Positions 54,709 to 62,759 of a stretch of 64,000 bases of DNA are shown in pieces. The notes beneath the pieces were generated by a model, which was given only the letters and a program-made list of their open reading frames with translations, searched no databases and was not told the DNA's origin. This DNA comes from Planococcus sp. CP5-4_YE (GTDB lineage Bacteria > Bacillota > Bacilli > Bacillales_A > Planococcaceae). Both the position numbers and the translations under genes were made by a program. The stretch's first letter is position 1; each line of letters begins with the position of its first letter. Location: assembly GCF_019042655.1 (NCBI RefSeq), contig NZ_JAHPZO010000004.1, positions 1 to 64,000 of the forward strand. The letters run 5' to 3'.

Positions 54709-55653
54709 TTAAAATTCAATACGATCAATTTTTGCGCCTGTCGATTCGACGCCTTTCATGTATTTGATGCGTTTCTGCACAGCGGTTTCGTTCACTTGCT
54801 CATCCGCATGGTATGAAGAACGCACCATTGGGCCGGCCTCGCAATGCTTGAAACCTTTGGCCAATGCGATTTCCTTCAATTCCTGGAATTCGTCCGGGTG
54901 GTAGTAACGGACGACATCCAGATGCTTCAATGTCGGCTGCAAATACTGGCCGATCGTCATGATGTCGACTTTGTGCGCCAACAGGTCATCCATCGCCTCG
55001 ATGATCTCTTCTTTCGTTTCCCCGAGCCCCACCATGATGCTCGACTTGGTCGGCACATGCGGTGCAATTTCCTTGACCCGCAATAACAATTCCAGTGAAC
55101 GGTCATAGGTCGCTCTCGCACGGACGCGCTTTGTCAGACGCCGCACCGTTTCAATATTATGGTTGAAAATATCCGGTTCGCTGCTCATTAACATATGCAA
55201 GCTTTCGTAATCGCCTTTCATGTCGGATGGCAAGATCTCGACGGTGGTTTCCGGCATTTTCCGGTGGATCGCGCGCACCGTCTCCGCAAAAACTGCCGCT
55301 CCCCCGTCTTTCAAGTCATCCCGGGCCACTGCTGTAACAACCACATGTTTCAAGTTCATTATTTCCGTCGATTCTGCAACACGCTCCGGCTCGCCCCAAT
55401 CGAGCTCATTCGGAAGACCGGTCTTGACGGCGCAGAATCGGCAAGCCCGTGTACAAGTGTCTCCTAAAATCATGAATGTCGCGGTGCGGCGCTCGCTCCA
55501 GCATTCATGGATATTTGGGCATCTCGCTTCCTCACATACCGTATTCAAGTTTTTCTCCCGCATCAATTTTTTCAAATCATTATAAGTTTCATTCGTGTTC
55601 AATTTTACTTTCAGCCATTCGGGTTTACGTTCACGCTGCTTTGTCTTTGTCAT
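54709..55653 (-). CDS. lipA: Lipoyl synthase
   Basis: 314 residues, full length. The N-terminal cluster motif [12 protein letters not shown] (CX4CX5C) and the radical-SAM motif CTRACRFC are both present, with the late [11 protein letters not shown] stretch carrying the conserved Ser. The enzyme inserts two sulfurs into octanoyl groups on GcvH or E2 proteins. The ATG at 55653 overlaps the lipM stop (ATGA), so the pair is translationally coupled; a longer frame to 55692 is rejected. Confidence 0.96.
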   Translation of the reverse strand: MTKTKQRERKPEWLKVKLNTNETYNDLKKLMREKNLNTVCEEARCPNIHECWSERRTATFMILGDTCTRACRFCAVKTGLPNELDWGEPERVAESTEIMNLKHVVVTAVARDDLKDGGAAVFAETVRAIHRKMPETTVEILPSDMKGDYESLHMLMSSEPDIFNHNIETVRRLTKRVRARATYDRSLELLLRVKEIAPHVPTKSSIMVGLGETKEEIIEAMDDLLAHKVDIMTIGQYLQPTLKHLDVVRYYHPDEFQELKEIALAKGFKHCEAGPMVRSSYHADEQVNETAVQKRIKYMKGVESTGAKIDRIEF

Positions 55654-56486
55654 CGCATAAGTTCCCCTCTCTCTTCTCGTCTGTGGTTCCATTGTTCACT
55701 CGCGTATTTGGCTTCGAGCACGCGTACTTGTTCCAGCAATTCAGCTGGCGGTTCGAATTTTTCCAAGCGTATGCCAAGCCCTGTTTCAAATCCATCCTTG
55801 AATGCTTTCTGCACTTCTTCTAAGCTTGCCGGTTGTTGCACGAGCTCGTTGATCGCTACGGCGCGTGTACGGAAAGCTTGGCGTGCCCTTTCCTTCACTG
55901 CTTCACTCGGGTAGATGAACAATTCAAACAATCGGTTTTCCTCCAGCTGCAGCGGAATCGAGCCGTGCTGCAAAATGATGCCTTGTTTTCTTGTCTGCGC
56001 GCTTCCTGCTGCTTTCCTTCCCTCAACAGTCAGTTCATGCCAAGACGGTTCTTCAAAGCATACCGCTGAAGATTCTTTCGACCGCTTCTTGTCAGCAGCC
56101 AGTTGTGCTTGAATCCCTAAATTGCAGTAACCTTCAAGCAAGCCTCGGGAAATGACCAAATACGCTTCCTTTACTGATTTCGGCATGGATGGATGATGTT
56201 CCGGAATCACCACGCTGTAAGTCAATTCCTGATCATGAAGCACGGCTTTGCCACCGGTCTGCCTCCTGACCAAGGGAATGCCCAATTGCGCAGCTTTTTC
56301 GATATCGATGCTGCCGTTCAGCTTCTGGAAAAATCCTACTGAAATTCCGGCTGGTGCCCATCCGTAAAACCTGAGCACAGGCTTCATGCCCGTCTTGCGC
56401 TGCCAGTTCATCAATGCTTCGTCCATTGCCATATTGTAGGCTGGTGTGCAAAGCCCCGACTCCATATAGCCCCATGTTTCCTCCAA
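55650..56486 (-). CDS. lipM: Octanoyltransferase LipM
   Basis: 278 residues, the same length as LipM of Bacillus subtilis. Shared stretches include [36 protein letters not shown] (lipoate-domain core), [25 protein letters not shown] with the catalytic Cys, and ILQHGSIPL. It moves octanoate from acyl carrier protein to GcvH. The start is a TTG at 56486, with AGAGGAG 10 bases upstream. It is the first gene of lipM-lipA, directly behind a TPP riboswitch and terminator. Confidence 0.92.
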   Translation of the reverse strand: MEETWGYMESGLCTPAYNMAMDEALMNWQRKTGMKPVLRFYGWAPAGISVGFFQKLNGSIDIEKAAQLGIPLVRRQTGGKAVLHDQELTYSVVIPEHHPSMPKSVKEAYLVISRGLLEGYCNLGIQAQLAADKKRSKESSAVCFEEPSWHELTVEGRKAAGSAQTRKQGIILQHGSIPLQLEENRLFELFIYPSEAVKERARQAFRTRAVAINELVQQPASLEEVQKAFKDGFETGLGIRLEKFEPPAELLEQVRVLEAKYASEQWNHRREERGELMR

Positions 56487-56530
56487 AATGTCTCAACTCC
56501 TCTCAGCTTATGCATGACTCCTAAAGCCCA

Positions 56531-56566
56531 TAAAAAAACACCGCTTTCCCATGGGGAAGCGGTGTA
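56531..56566 (-). terminator. Terminator between the TPP riboswitch and lipM
   Basis: Stem ACACCGCTT/AAGCGGTGT extended by CCC/GGG, with a seven-T run on the minus strand at 56532-56538. It lies 45 bp before lipM and about 25 bp after the aptamer. Confidence 0.9.
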
Positions 56567-56589
56567 TGCAGGCATAAGGAAGCATACGC

Positions 56590-56680
56590 ACCACTTCCCT
56601 ACGCTGGCATGGTCCAGATCAGGTTCAAGGGGTCCAAGCATTCGCTCGTCTCAGCCAGTCAATCCCGGCTCCCCCAGTGG
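56590..56680 (-). promoter_or_regulatory. TPP riboswitch (THI element) upstream of lipM-lipA
   Basis: On the minus strand the TPP-aptamer signatures occur in order: ACTGGGGGAGCC, GGCTGAGA, ACCCCTTGAACCTGATCTGG, ATGCCAGCGTAGGGAAGTGG. This is a full THI box. A terminator follows and then lipM-lipA, with no thiamine gene between. TPP binding is expected to favour termination. Confidence 0.95.
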
Positions 56681-56786
56681 TCAGCTATGTATAGTTCTCC
56701 CAAAGCTTACCATTTGTGCAGAAAAATCTCAATATACTAAATAGTATTTCCTTTATATTTTTATCCATTTTATTCAAAAATACCAT

Positions 56787-56820
56787 AAAAAGCTTTCCCT
56801 ATGCGCTTTTGGGAAAGCTT
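56787..56820 (-). terminator. Terminator after the V4R-STAS gene
   Basis: 10-bp stem AAGCTTTCCC/GGGAAAGCTT with a T-run on the minus strand. Confidence 0.87.
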
Positions 56821-56825
56821 CGCTA

Positions 56826-57845
56826 TTAAATAATGGTCTTGCCGTTCTGCGCCAAAGCGAAGTGAATGCCATGTTGAAGCGTGCGGAAGCAGTCATAGCC
56901 TGAGAGGTTTACACCCGCTTCTGTGATTGTCATGCTGGTGTGAGGCGAAATGCCGGCCAGCACCGTCTTCGTGCCGATCAAATTCGCGGCAGAACCTAAT
57001 TTTTCGATCAGCATCGCCGCATGCTGGTTGAAGCTCTCATTGAGTCCAGTCAAATCGAGCAGCAAATAGCGCGCTTTGTATTTCGGCAAATTCTCAAGCG
57101 TTTTGATGAATAACTCTTCGGCACGTGCTTCATCATAGCGCCCAAGAAGCGGAACGACGACAATATCTTCCAGCACTGGAATAAGCGGTGAAGAAATTTC
57201 GCGGATCATGTCATGAAGATCCGCTGTCTTTTCATCCACCAGCTGCTCGAGTTCGCGGATTTTCTCCGATTCCTTGCGGCGTGCCAGCGTATGGATATTC
57301 TTTTCAATCGTCTCATCTGACGGAAAATAGCGGATCAAGCATTCATCATGCCCTTCGATCTGCGAGTGGACCACTTCATACCAAATGCTGCGGTCCAGAA
57401 GCGAGCTGAAGATTCCTGCATAATGGGCCGGCAAAAAGCTGCCGCCGGTCTTTTTCCCTTGCGCCAGGTTGATCTGATATTCCCAGCTATTTTTCAGCGT
57501 CACTTCCAAGATGCCCGCTTCCACATCCAGGTTATGGATAGCAGCCACCCCCCAGCCAGCTGATGCGTATGTATTGGTAATGAGTTCGGAAGCTTTGAAA
57601 ACTGAAATACCGCCCATTTCATGAAAATAATCCCCGACTACTTGGCCTTGGCGAAACCCAGTTGATTCCAAAACGACAGCTGCCGCTTCCTCACCCGAAA
57701 TTTCCTCAATGGAATCAAAGAACATTTTCATCGCAGTGGAAGTCCAAAATAGTACGGAATTTTGTCCTTCAAAGAGGAAACGACCTTGCGCGAGATCCCA
57801 TTCAAAATCCAGGCCACCCACGTTTACCTTTGTTTGTTGTGTCAT
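56826..57845 (-). CDS. V4R-STAS protein (RsbR-like sensory regulator)
   Basis: 339 residues. The N-terminal half (about 15-185) resembles a V4R small-molecule-binding domain, with YFHEMGGISV and AHYAGIFSSLLDRSIWYEVVHSQIEGHDECLIRYF. A short coiled segment (about 195-220, KESEKIRELEQLVDEKTADL) links to a C-terminal STAS domain (about 225-335, LLLDLTGL, DCFRTLQHGI), as in RsbR-type stressosome proteins. The ligand is unknown. The start at 57845 has GGAGGG upstream. It is divergent from a small acidic gene and a general-stress-type gene. Confidence 0.72.
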   Translation of the reverse strand: MTQQTKVNVGGLDFEWDLAQGRFLFEGQNSVLFWTSTAMKMFFDSIEEISGEEAAAVVLESTGFRQGQVVGDYFHEMGGISVFKASELITNTYASAGWGVAAIHNLDVEAGILEVTLKNSWEYQINLAQGKKTGGSFLPAHYAGIFSSLLDRSIWYEVVHSQIEGHDECLIRYFPSDETIEKNIHTLARRKESEKIRELEQLVDEKTADLHDMIREISSPLIPVLEDIVVVPLLGRYDEARAEELFIKTLENLPKYKARYLLLDLTGLNESFNQHAAMLIEKLGSAANLIGTKTVLAGISPHTSMTITEAGVNLSGYDCFRTLQHGIHFALAQNGKTII

Positions 57846-57979
57846 TGTATAGCCACCCTCCTTATTTAGCCCTATTAAATAATCATACGACAGCCTGGAA
57901 ACCCCAGCAAGTTCTAATGTTTTAAAGCACTTCAATTAAGGAATAGATAAAGAAGAACGCTAAAGGAGAGGTGCTAACC

Positions 57980-58210
57980 ATGGCAGAAAAAGAACGTTTC
58001 AATGAAAAGGAACGCAAATCAAGCGACGGTGCTCCAATGGACAATCCTGAGCAAGTAAAAACCGACAAAGAAACGATGACAGAAATGCATGAAGAAGAAA
58101 TGAACGTGGATTCCATTCCGTTGGAAGACCTAAAGCAGGACATGCAAGACGAAAAAAATCCGCGTGGTACAAAAAATGATTCCGCTAGCGAGGAAAAAAA
58201 CCCTGACTGA
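57980..58210 (+). CDS. Small acidic hydrophilic protein (76 aa)
   Basis: 76 residues, rich in Glu, Asp and Lys, with no hydrophobic core, so it is probably disordered. AAGGAGAGG lies before the ATG. It is followed after 67 bp by the pyridoxamine oxidase-like stress protein. A weak sigma-B-like sequence (GTTTTA, 15 bases, GGAATA; 57919-57945) is upstream. Not recognised; a stress-protective role is only a guess from composition and context. Confidence 0.6.
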   Translation: MAEKERFNEKERKSSDGAPMDNPEQVKTDKETMTEMHEEEMNVDSIPLEDLKQDMQDEKNPRGTKNDSASEEKNPD

Positions 58211-58277
58211 TTCCACCTGTGGGCTTCTCGCCCGCAGTTTCTTTGACAAATGATATTACCGCAAAGGAGAGATATGA

Positions 58278-58700
58278 ATGGCACAAGAACAACTGAAACA
58301 GCAGGCACTGAAAATTTTGGAAGACAGCATGATTGGGACTTTGGCAACAATTAAAGATGAGAAGCCGCATTCCCGTTATATGACGTTTTTCAATGACGAG
58401 TTTACTTTATATACGGCTACAAGCAAGCAGACGCAAAAAGTAGATGAATTGGAGAAAAATCCGAACGCCCATATCTTGCTCGGCTACGAAGGGGAAGGCG
58501 TCGGTGATAGCTTCCTCGAAATCGAAGGGCAAATGTCGCTGCGGGATGACCGCGAGATGATCGATAAAGTATGGAATGAACATTTGACCGGTTGGTTCGA
58601 CGGCCCTGAAGACCCAAACTTAATCATCCTGGCGATCACGCCGACGCGTGTCCGTTTAATGAACCGCAAAGGCAAAGACCCGCAAACTATTGAACTATAA
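58278..58700 (+). CDS. Pyridoxamine 5'-phosphate oxidase-family general stress protein (YdaG-like)
   Basis: 140 residues covering the split-barrel flavin-binding fold. The order and length match general stress protein 26 (YdaG): ILEDSMIGTLATIKDEKPHSRYM at the start, YTATSKQTQKVDELEKNP, EGQMSLRDD, and LAITPTRVRLMNRKG at the end. Binding of FMN or a related cofactor is likely; the reaction is unknown. AAAGGAG precedes the ATG. A bidirectional terminator follows. Confidence 0.87.
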   Translation: MAQEQLKQQALKILEDSMIGTLATIKDEKPHSRYMTFFNDEFTLYTATSKQTQKVDELEKNPNAHILLGYEGEGVGDSFLEIEGQMSLRDDREMIDKVWNEHLTGWFDGPEDPNLIILAITPTRVRLMNRKGKDPQTIEL

Positions 58701-58703
58701 AAA

Positions 58704-58733
58704 TAAAAGCCTCCGACATCGGAGGCTTTTTTA
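58704..58733. terminator. Bidirectional terminator
   Basis: Stem AAAAGCCTCCGA/TCGGAGGCTTTT with a very short loop and T-runs, between ydaG-like (+) and nsrR (-). It overlaps the nsrR stop. Confidence 0.85.
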
Positions 58734-59165
58734 TGTGCGCAATAAATCGCGCAACCCTTCTTTATTAAATAACAGATCTCGCAGATTGTATTCATCCAAT
58801 ACCGATAAATAGGCATGTAAGGCTTTACCAAGAACACCGCGCAACCCGCAGATCGGCGAAATCGGGCACATATTGGTCTCTGGGTTGAAACACTCTACTA
58901 AGTGGAAGTCTTCCTCCATTTGGCGAACGACTTTCCCAACATTGATATTCTCTGGGAGATCTGCCAAACGAATGCCGCCTCCCCTGCCCCGGACCGTTTC
59001 GATAAATCCCGCTTTGCCAAGTTCGAACGTCACTTTCATTAAATGGTTTTTGGATATATGATAAGCATCAGAAATTTCCTGTATAGTTGTCAGCTTGCCG
59101 TCTTCTTTTGTTCCTAAATAGATGAGTACGCGCAATGAATAATCCGTATACATCGTCAATCTCAT
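58731..59165 (-). CDS. nsrR: NO-sensing Rrf2-family repressor
   Basis: 144 residues. The Rrf2 winged helix (about 1-80, YHISKNHLMKVTFELGKAGFIETVRGRGGGIRLA) is followed by the cluster ligands Cys92, Cys100 and Cys106 (CFNPETNMCPISPIC), and Asp8 is present. These are the four [4Fe-4S] ligands known for Bacillus subtilis NsrR. It is divergent from hmp, whose upstream region carries an NsrR box. The start at 59165 has GGAAGGTG upstream; a minus-strand TATAAT lies at 59190-59195. Confidence 0.94.
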   Translation of the reverse strand: MRLTMYTDYSLRVLIYLGTKEDGKLTTIQEISDAYHISKNHLMKVTFELGKAGFIETVRGRGGGIRLADLPENINVGKVVRQMEEDFHLVECFNPETNMCPISPICGLRGVLGKALHAYLSVLDEYNLRDLLFNKEGLRDLLRT

Positions 59166-59303
59166 TGGTTTCACCTTCCCTGCACATTTATTATACGCGC
59201 CGCTATAATTTCTGGAAAGGAAACGCATCTGCCGCATTCGAGCTTTTTTAGGCTTATATTCAATGTGTGACTTTTCTGTGAAATGAATTGTGTCTAAATT
59301 TTA

Positions 59304-59326
59304 AAGATGTATTTTAAATATATCTT
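59304..59326. promoter_or_regulatory. NsrR operator upstream of hmp
   Basis: Dyad AAGATGTATTT / AAATATATCTT with a one-base centre; only one base departs from perfect symmetry. It matches the known NsrR-box pattern and lies 56 bp before the hmp ATG. Confidence 0.9.
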
Positions 59327-59381
59327 TAAAATACTTTACGGTTTATAGTGGGATTATAGAAAACAAAAGGAGAGATTGACT

Positions 59382-60563
59382 ATGTTATCCGAACAAACAA
59401 GAACCATCGTCAAATCCACTGCCCCTGTATTAGCTGAACATGGAAAAACCATCACTACCGTTTTTTACAGCAATATGTTCGAAGCGCATCCAGAACTCTT
59501 AAATATCTTTAATCAAGCCAACCAAAAACAAGGCCGCCAGCAAGCAGCGCTTGCCAATACCGTATACGCCGCTGCTGTTCACATCGATAATCTTGAAGCG
59601 ATCCTTCCAGCAGTTGTCCAGATCGCCAATAAACACGTGAGCCTCGGCGTTAAAGCCGAACATTACCCTATCGTCGGTGAATATCTGCTGAAAGCGATCA
59701 AAGAAGTGCTCGGCGATGCCGCAACAGATGACGTCATCAACGCTTGGGCAGAAGCATACGGCGTCATCGCCGATGTCTTCATCAGCATCGAAAACGGCAT
59801 GTACGAAAAATCCGAAATCCAGGAAAACGGCTGGAGCTTCTTCAAAGACTTCACCATTGCCCGCAAAGTGAAAGAAAGCGAAAACATCACTTCGTTCTAT
59901 TTAAAACCGGCTGATGGCAAGAATGTGCCAAGCTATGAAGCTGGCCAATACATCACAGTCCGTCTTGCAATCCCTAGAGAAGAATTCCTGTTCAACCGCC
60001 AATATAGCTTGTCCCAAGCATCGCGTCCGGATGAGTTCCGCATTTCCGTCAAACGTGAAGCCGATAACGATCCGAACGGAATCGTTTCCGTTTACCTACA
60101 CGAACAATTGAACGAAGGTGACACCATTGAAGTGAGCGCTCCTGCCGGCGAATTCGTGCTCGATACAAAACGCGAAACGCCTGTTGCTTTCGTCAGCGGC
60201 GGCGTCGGCATTACTCCGATGATGAGCATGTTCGAAACGGTGGCAACCCAAACACCGAAACGCCCTGTTTCTTTCATCCATGCAGCACGCAATGAAACAT
60301 TGCATGCTTTCGACAAAGACGTTCAAAAATACGTCTCGACGATGGACAACGCCAAATACAAAACTTTATATTCCGACGAACCACAGGGCTATATCACACG
60401 TGAAATCCTGGAAGACATGGTCGATGCAAGCGGCGAAGTGTACGTCTGCGGACCAGTGCCATTCATGGAAAAAATAATCAGCGAATTGCGCGCACTGGGC
60501 ATGTCTGATGAGCAGATCCATTACGAATTCTTCGGCCCTGCTATCGCCCTGCAATCCGTCTAA
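59382..60563 (+). CDS. hmp: Flavohemoprotein, nitric oxide dioxygenase
   Basis: 393 residues: globin domain (1-140), FAD domain (about 150-255) and NAD domain (260-393). Heme-pocket residues Tyr29, Gln53 and His85 fall at the same numbers as in Escherichia coli Hmp. RQYSLSQ binds FAD and GGVGITPM binds NAD. It oxidises NO to nitrate. The ATG at 59382 follows AAGGAGAG; a TTG at 59376 overlaps the spacer. Controlled by the adjacent NsrR box. Confidence 0.96.
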   Translation: MLSEQTRTIVKSTAPVLAEHGKTITTVFYSNMFEAHPELLNIFNQANQKQGRQQAALANTVYAAAVHIDNLEAILPAVVQIANKHVSLGVKAEHYPIVGEYLLKAIKEVLGDAATDDVINAWAEAYGVIADVFISIENGMYEKSEIQENGWSFFKDFTIARKVKESENITSFYLKPADGKNVPSYEAGQYITVRLAIPREEFLFNRQYSLSQASRPDEFRISVKREADNDPNGIVSVYLHEQLNEGDTIEVSAPAGEFVLDTKRETPVAFVSGGVGITPMMSMFETVATQTPKRPVSFIHAARNETLHAFDKDVQKYVSTMDNAKYKTLYSDEPQGYITREILEDMVDASGEVYVCGPVPFMEKIISELRALGMSDEQIHYEFFGPAIALQSV

Positions 60564-60567
60564 ACAC

Positions 60568-60604
60568 TAAAAGGCGCTTCCTGATTCGGGGAGTGCCTTT
60601 TTTG
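60568..60604 (+). terminator. Terminator after hmp
   Basis: Stem AAAAGGCGCTTCC/GGGGAGTGCCTTTT with G-T pairs and a six-T run. Confidence 0.8.
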
Positions 60605-60661
60605 ATACTTGGCAGCCCAATGCTCTTCCGGTAGCATAGAGAAGAAAAGGGGGGAATCGAG

Positions 60662-61357
60662 TTGCATTTGCCTATGGCTGCCAAACAAACACTTCAAATG
60701 CAATCAGTCATCGCCGACCGTAGTTCTGCCCATCCCTTTTCTTCTAATCCCGAAATATTGATTGAAGAGTTAAAAGATTGGTGCGCGACGGAAAACAACG
60801 GTGTCGCAGTTTCTTATTTTTTCCGTCAAATCGCCTTGTTCGTAACGGCCCAATTCAGCTTAATCCATCAGCACGGAGGCTATTTCAAAACTCCTCCCGA
60901 AAACCTGCGCTATGGCCGTATGAATAATTACGGTTTGCCGCTCATTTCATTTCACGTCGATTCCGATGACTTCGTCGAAATACCTGCTGAAAAAAGAAGT
61001 GAAGCTTTCCGCTATGTATTGATCGGGCAAACAAACGCCTTGCTCGATCAGTTGCGCCGCCACGCAAATATTTCGCCGATTACGTGCTGGGAAAACGTTC
61101 TCGGTTCACTTGCTTGGTATTACGCTACCCTCCAACAGCAACACCCGCGAACAGTTGCTGAAGATATCGACTGGCTGATGGATGACCAGAATTGGGAACC
61201 GCTGCGCAAATCCCAGTGGCGAAATTTCATCGGCACCACACCGCTTGAACGGGCAGTTTCAGGACCGATGCGGAAAACTTGCTGCTTGTATAAAGAATTG
61301 CCTGCGTTCGGCACTTGTACATTCTGCCGCAGCCCAATTAAAAAAAGCTCCGGTTAG
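60662..61357 (+). CDS. FhuF-like (2Fe-2S) siderophore-iron reductase family protein
   Basis: 231 residues. The C-terminal motif RKTCCLYKELPAFGTCTFC (Cys-Cys, ten residues, Cys-x2-Cys) is the [2Fe-2S] pattern of FhuF-type ferric reductases. The rest is helical and less conserved. Such proteins reduce Fe(III)-siderophores inside the cell. The TTG at 60662 has GGGGG 7 bases upstream. No siderophore transporter is nearby, so the assignment is by motif only. Confidence 0.72.
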   Translation: MHLPMAAKQTLQMQSVIADRSSAHPFSSNPEILIEELKDWCATENNGVAVSYFFRQIALFVTAQFSLIHQHGGYFKTPPENLRYGRMNNYGLPLISFHVDSDDFVEIPAEKRSEAFRYVLIGQTNALLDQLRRHANISPITCWENVLGSLAWYYATLQQQHPRTVAEDIDWLMDDQNWEPLRKSQWRNFIGTTPLERAVSGPMRKTCCLYKELPAFGTCTFCRSPIKKSSG

Positions 61358-61372
61358 CCCCGGAGCTTTTTG
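61341..61372. terminator. Bidirectional terminator
   Basis: Stem AAAAGCTCCGG/CCGGAGCTTTT with T-runs on both strands, between the FhuF-like gene (+) and the release factor-like gene (-). Confidence 0.9.
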
Positions 61373-62236
61373 TTATTTCTCGAATACTTCGTGCAAGATC
61401 TTATCTGCACTATTATTGATCAGGTTTTTGTGGATACAGCTGTTCGGCTTTTTGTGGAGCACTTTAGAAAACGACTGGGCATGTTCAGCTTCACCGATGA
61501 CGTGGATTTCTTCCCAGCGCCGCTCTTTTTTCAGCTTCTCGATTTTCGAGCCCATGTCTTTATAAAAGCGGTCCAAGTTTTCTTTCAGGCGATGGTCGAG
61601 TTCGTCGGTCGGGCTTCCACCCCCGCTGCCTCCGATGACCGGACTATTTCCACCGGCAGCCCCGCCGCCAGTCGACCCGGCACCGCTGCGCCCTTGGATG
61701 CGCCCGGAGCTTCTGACGCCTTTTTGTTCTGTCCATACTTCCAAGCCGGCATCGAACTCATAATAGACTTCTTCATTGACGATGCCGACAGAGGTGTCGA
61801 GCACGCGTATGCCTTTAAAGCTCGGCAGGACCACGCCTGCATATGGATACGCTTTGTAGATATAGCGTAATTGGTCGAGCGCTGGTTTGTTTTCCCACTG
61901 AAAATCGGTTTTGACAGAAATTTGCAAATTCTTCACCCAAAACAAATCGTTTTGTGTAGATGCAAAAATAACGACACCCTTCTGGAGGTCGCCTTGATTA
62001 TCCGTTATTTCCTTTTCCACTTTCTTGCGCAATTCTTTGTAGGCTTTCAATTCTTTTTCATCTTTTGAGGCGGTCAAGTATTCGTCGAGACGCTTCAGCC
62101 CATTCTTTAACTGGATCTTCCAGGCCCCGTTCTGCGCTTCACGGTCTGCTGGATTCGTATTGAGGTAGACACTTAGCACACAACGGTCTTCACACTCGAA
62201 TTGTTTCAGTTCTTGGATTTCGTCGTATAATGTCAT
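61373..62236 (-). CDS. VLRF1/aeRF1-like protein (Vms1-eRF1 superfamily)
   Basis: 287 residues. The N-terminal part (about 1-170, CVLSVYLNTNPADREAQNG, YAGVVLPSFKGIRVLDTSVG) fits the bacterial Vms1-like release factor family related to eRF1 domain 2. A Gly/Ser-rich insert (about 178-205) occupies the place of the usual GGQ-type loop, followed by a helical segment (LKENLDRFYKDMGSKIEKLKKERRW). The family is proposed to release stalled peptidyl-tRNA. No exact GGQ is visible, so activity is uncertain. Confidence 0.62.
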   Translation of the reverse strand: MTLYDEIQELKQFECEDRCVLSVYLNTNPADREAQNGAWKIQLKNGLKRLDEYLTASKDEKELKAYKELRKKVEKEITDNQGDLQKGVVIFASTQNDLFWVKNLQISVKTDFQWENKPALDQLRYIYKAYPYAGVVLPSFKGIRVLDTSVGIVNEEVYYEFDAGLEVWTEQKGVRSSGRIQGRSGAGSTGGGAAGGNSPVIGGSGGGSPTDELDHRLKENLDRFYKDMGSKIEKLKKERRWEEIHVIGEAEHAQSFSKVLHKKPNSCIHKNLINNSADKILHEVFEK

Positions 62237-62398
62237 TCAGCCATCATCCTCCTTTAATCCTTACTTGTTATCTGAATACCCCAACCGCCCTTGCTTAAAC
62301 GGCAGCCAGCTGTTCTTTTTTAATATTCTAACGTTTAAATTTTCCAGACTGTGGTAAACACTAACTAGCAACAAAAAATGACAAGGAGTGAATTATAC

Positions 62399-62710
62399 AT
62401 GGAAAACGTTGATAAAAAAGTTGAAGAGAAATTGAGCAATACAGATAACAAAAAGAAAGAACAAATTTTGGCTGAATTCTCGACTTTCATCGATTATTTA
62501 GGCAACAAAGTTGAAATGGGCGAGAAAATGGGCTTGAGCGAAGAGCGCCTGGCACAGCTGGCGACGAAAGTCGGAGACCATCTTTCCAAAAAAGAAGAAC
62601 CAAAAAATAGTGAAGAGTACCTCTTGCAGCGCTTATGGCAAGTAGGCGACAAAGAAGAACAGCATATGCTTGCACATATGTTAGTAAAATTGGCAAAAGA
62701 ACAGAAATAA
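62399..62710 (+). CDS. DUF3243 domain-containing protein (YmfJ-like)
   Basis: 103 residues. The domain (about 20-100) has FIDYLGNKVEMGEKMGLSE, VGDHLSKK and LWQVGDKEEQHMLAHMLVKL, the DUF3243 pattern. Helical, cytoplasmic, function unknown. The ATG at 62399 follows AAGGAG; the longer frame to 62378 is rejected. A bidirectional terminator follows. Confidence 0.87.
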   Translation: MENVDKKVEEKLSNTDNKKKEQILAEFSTFIDYLGNKVEMGEKMGLSEERLAQLATKVGDHLSKKEEPKNSEEYLLQRLWQVGDKEEQHMLAHMLVKLAKEQK

Positions 62711-62719
62711 TTAATCATG

Positions 62720-62753
62720 CAAAAAGCCTGAGCTTAGCCGCTCAGGCTTTTTC
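62720..62753. terminator. Bidirectional terminator
   Basis: Stem AAAAGCCTGAGC/GCTCAGGCTTTT with A- and T-runs, between DUF3243 (+) and the MFS gene (-). Confidence 0.9.
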
Positions 62754-62759
62754 TTATGC

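Noticed and set aside
56411..56641. 76-residue minus-strand ORF between the TPP riboswitch and lipM
   Set aside because: It reads through the terminator and into lipM in another frame; its composition is that of a shadow frame.
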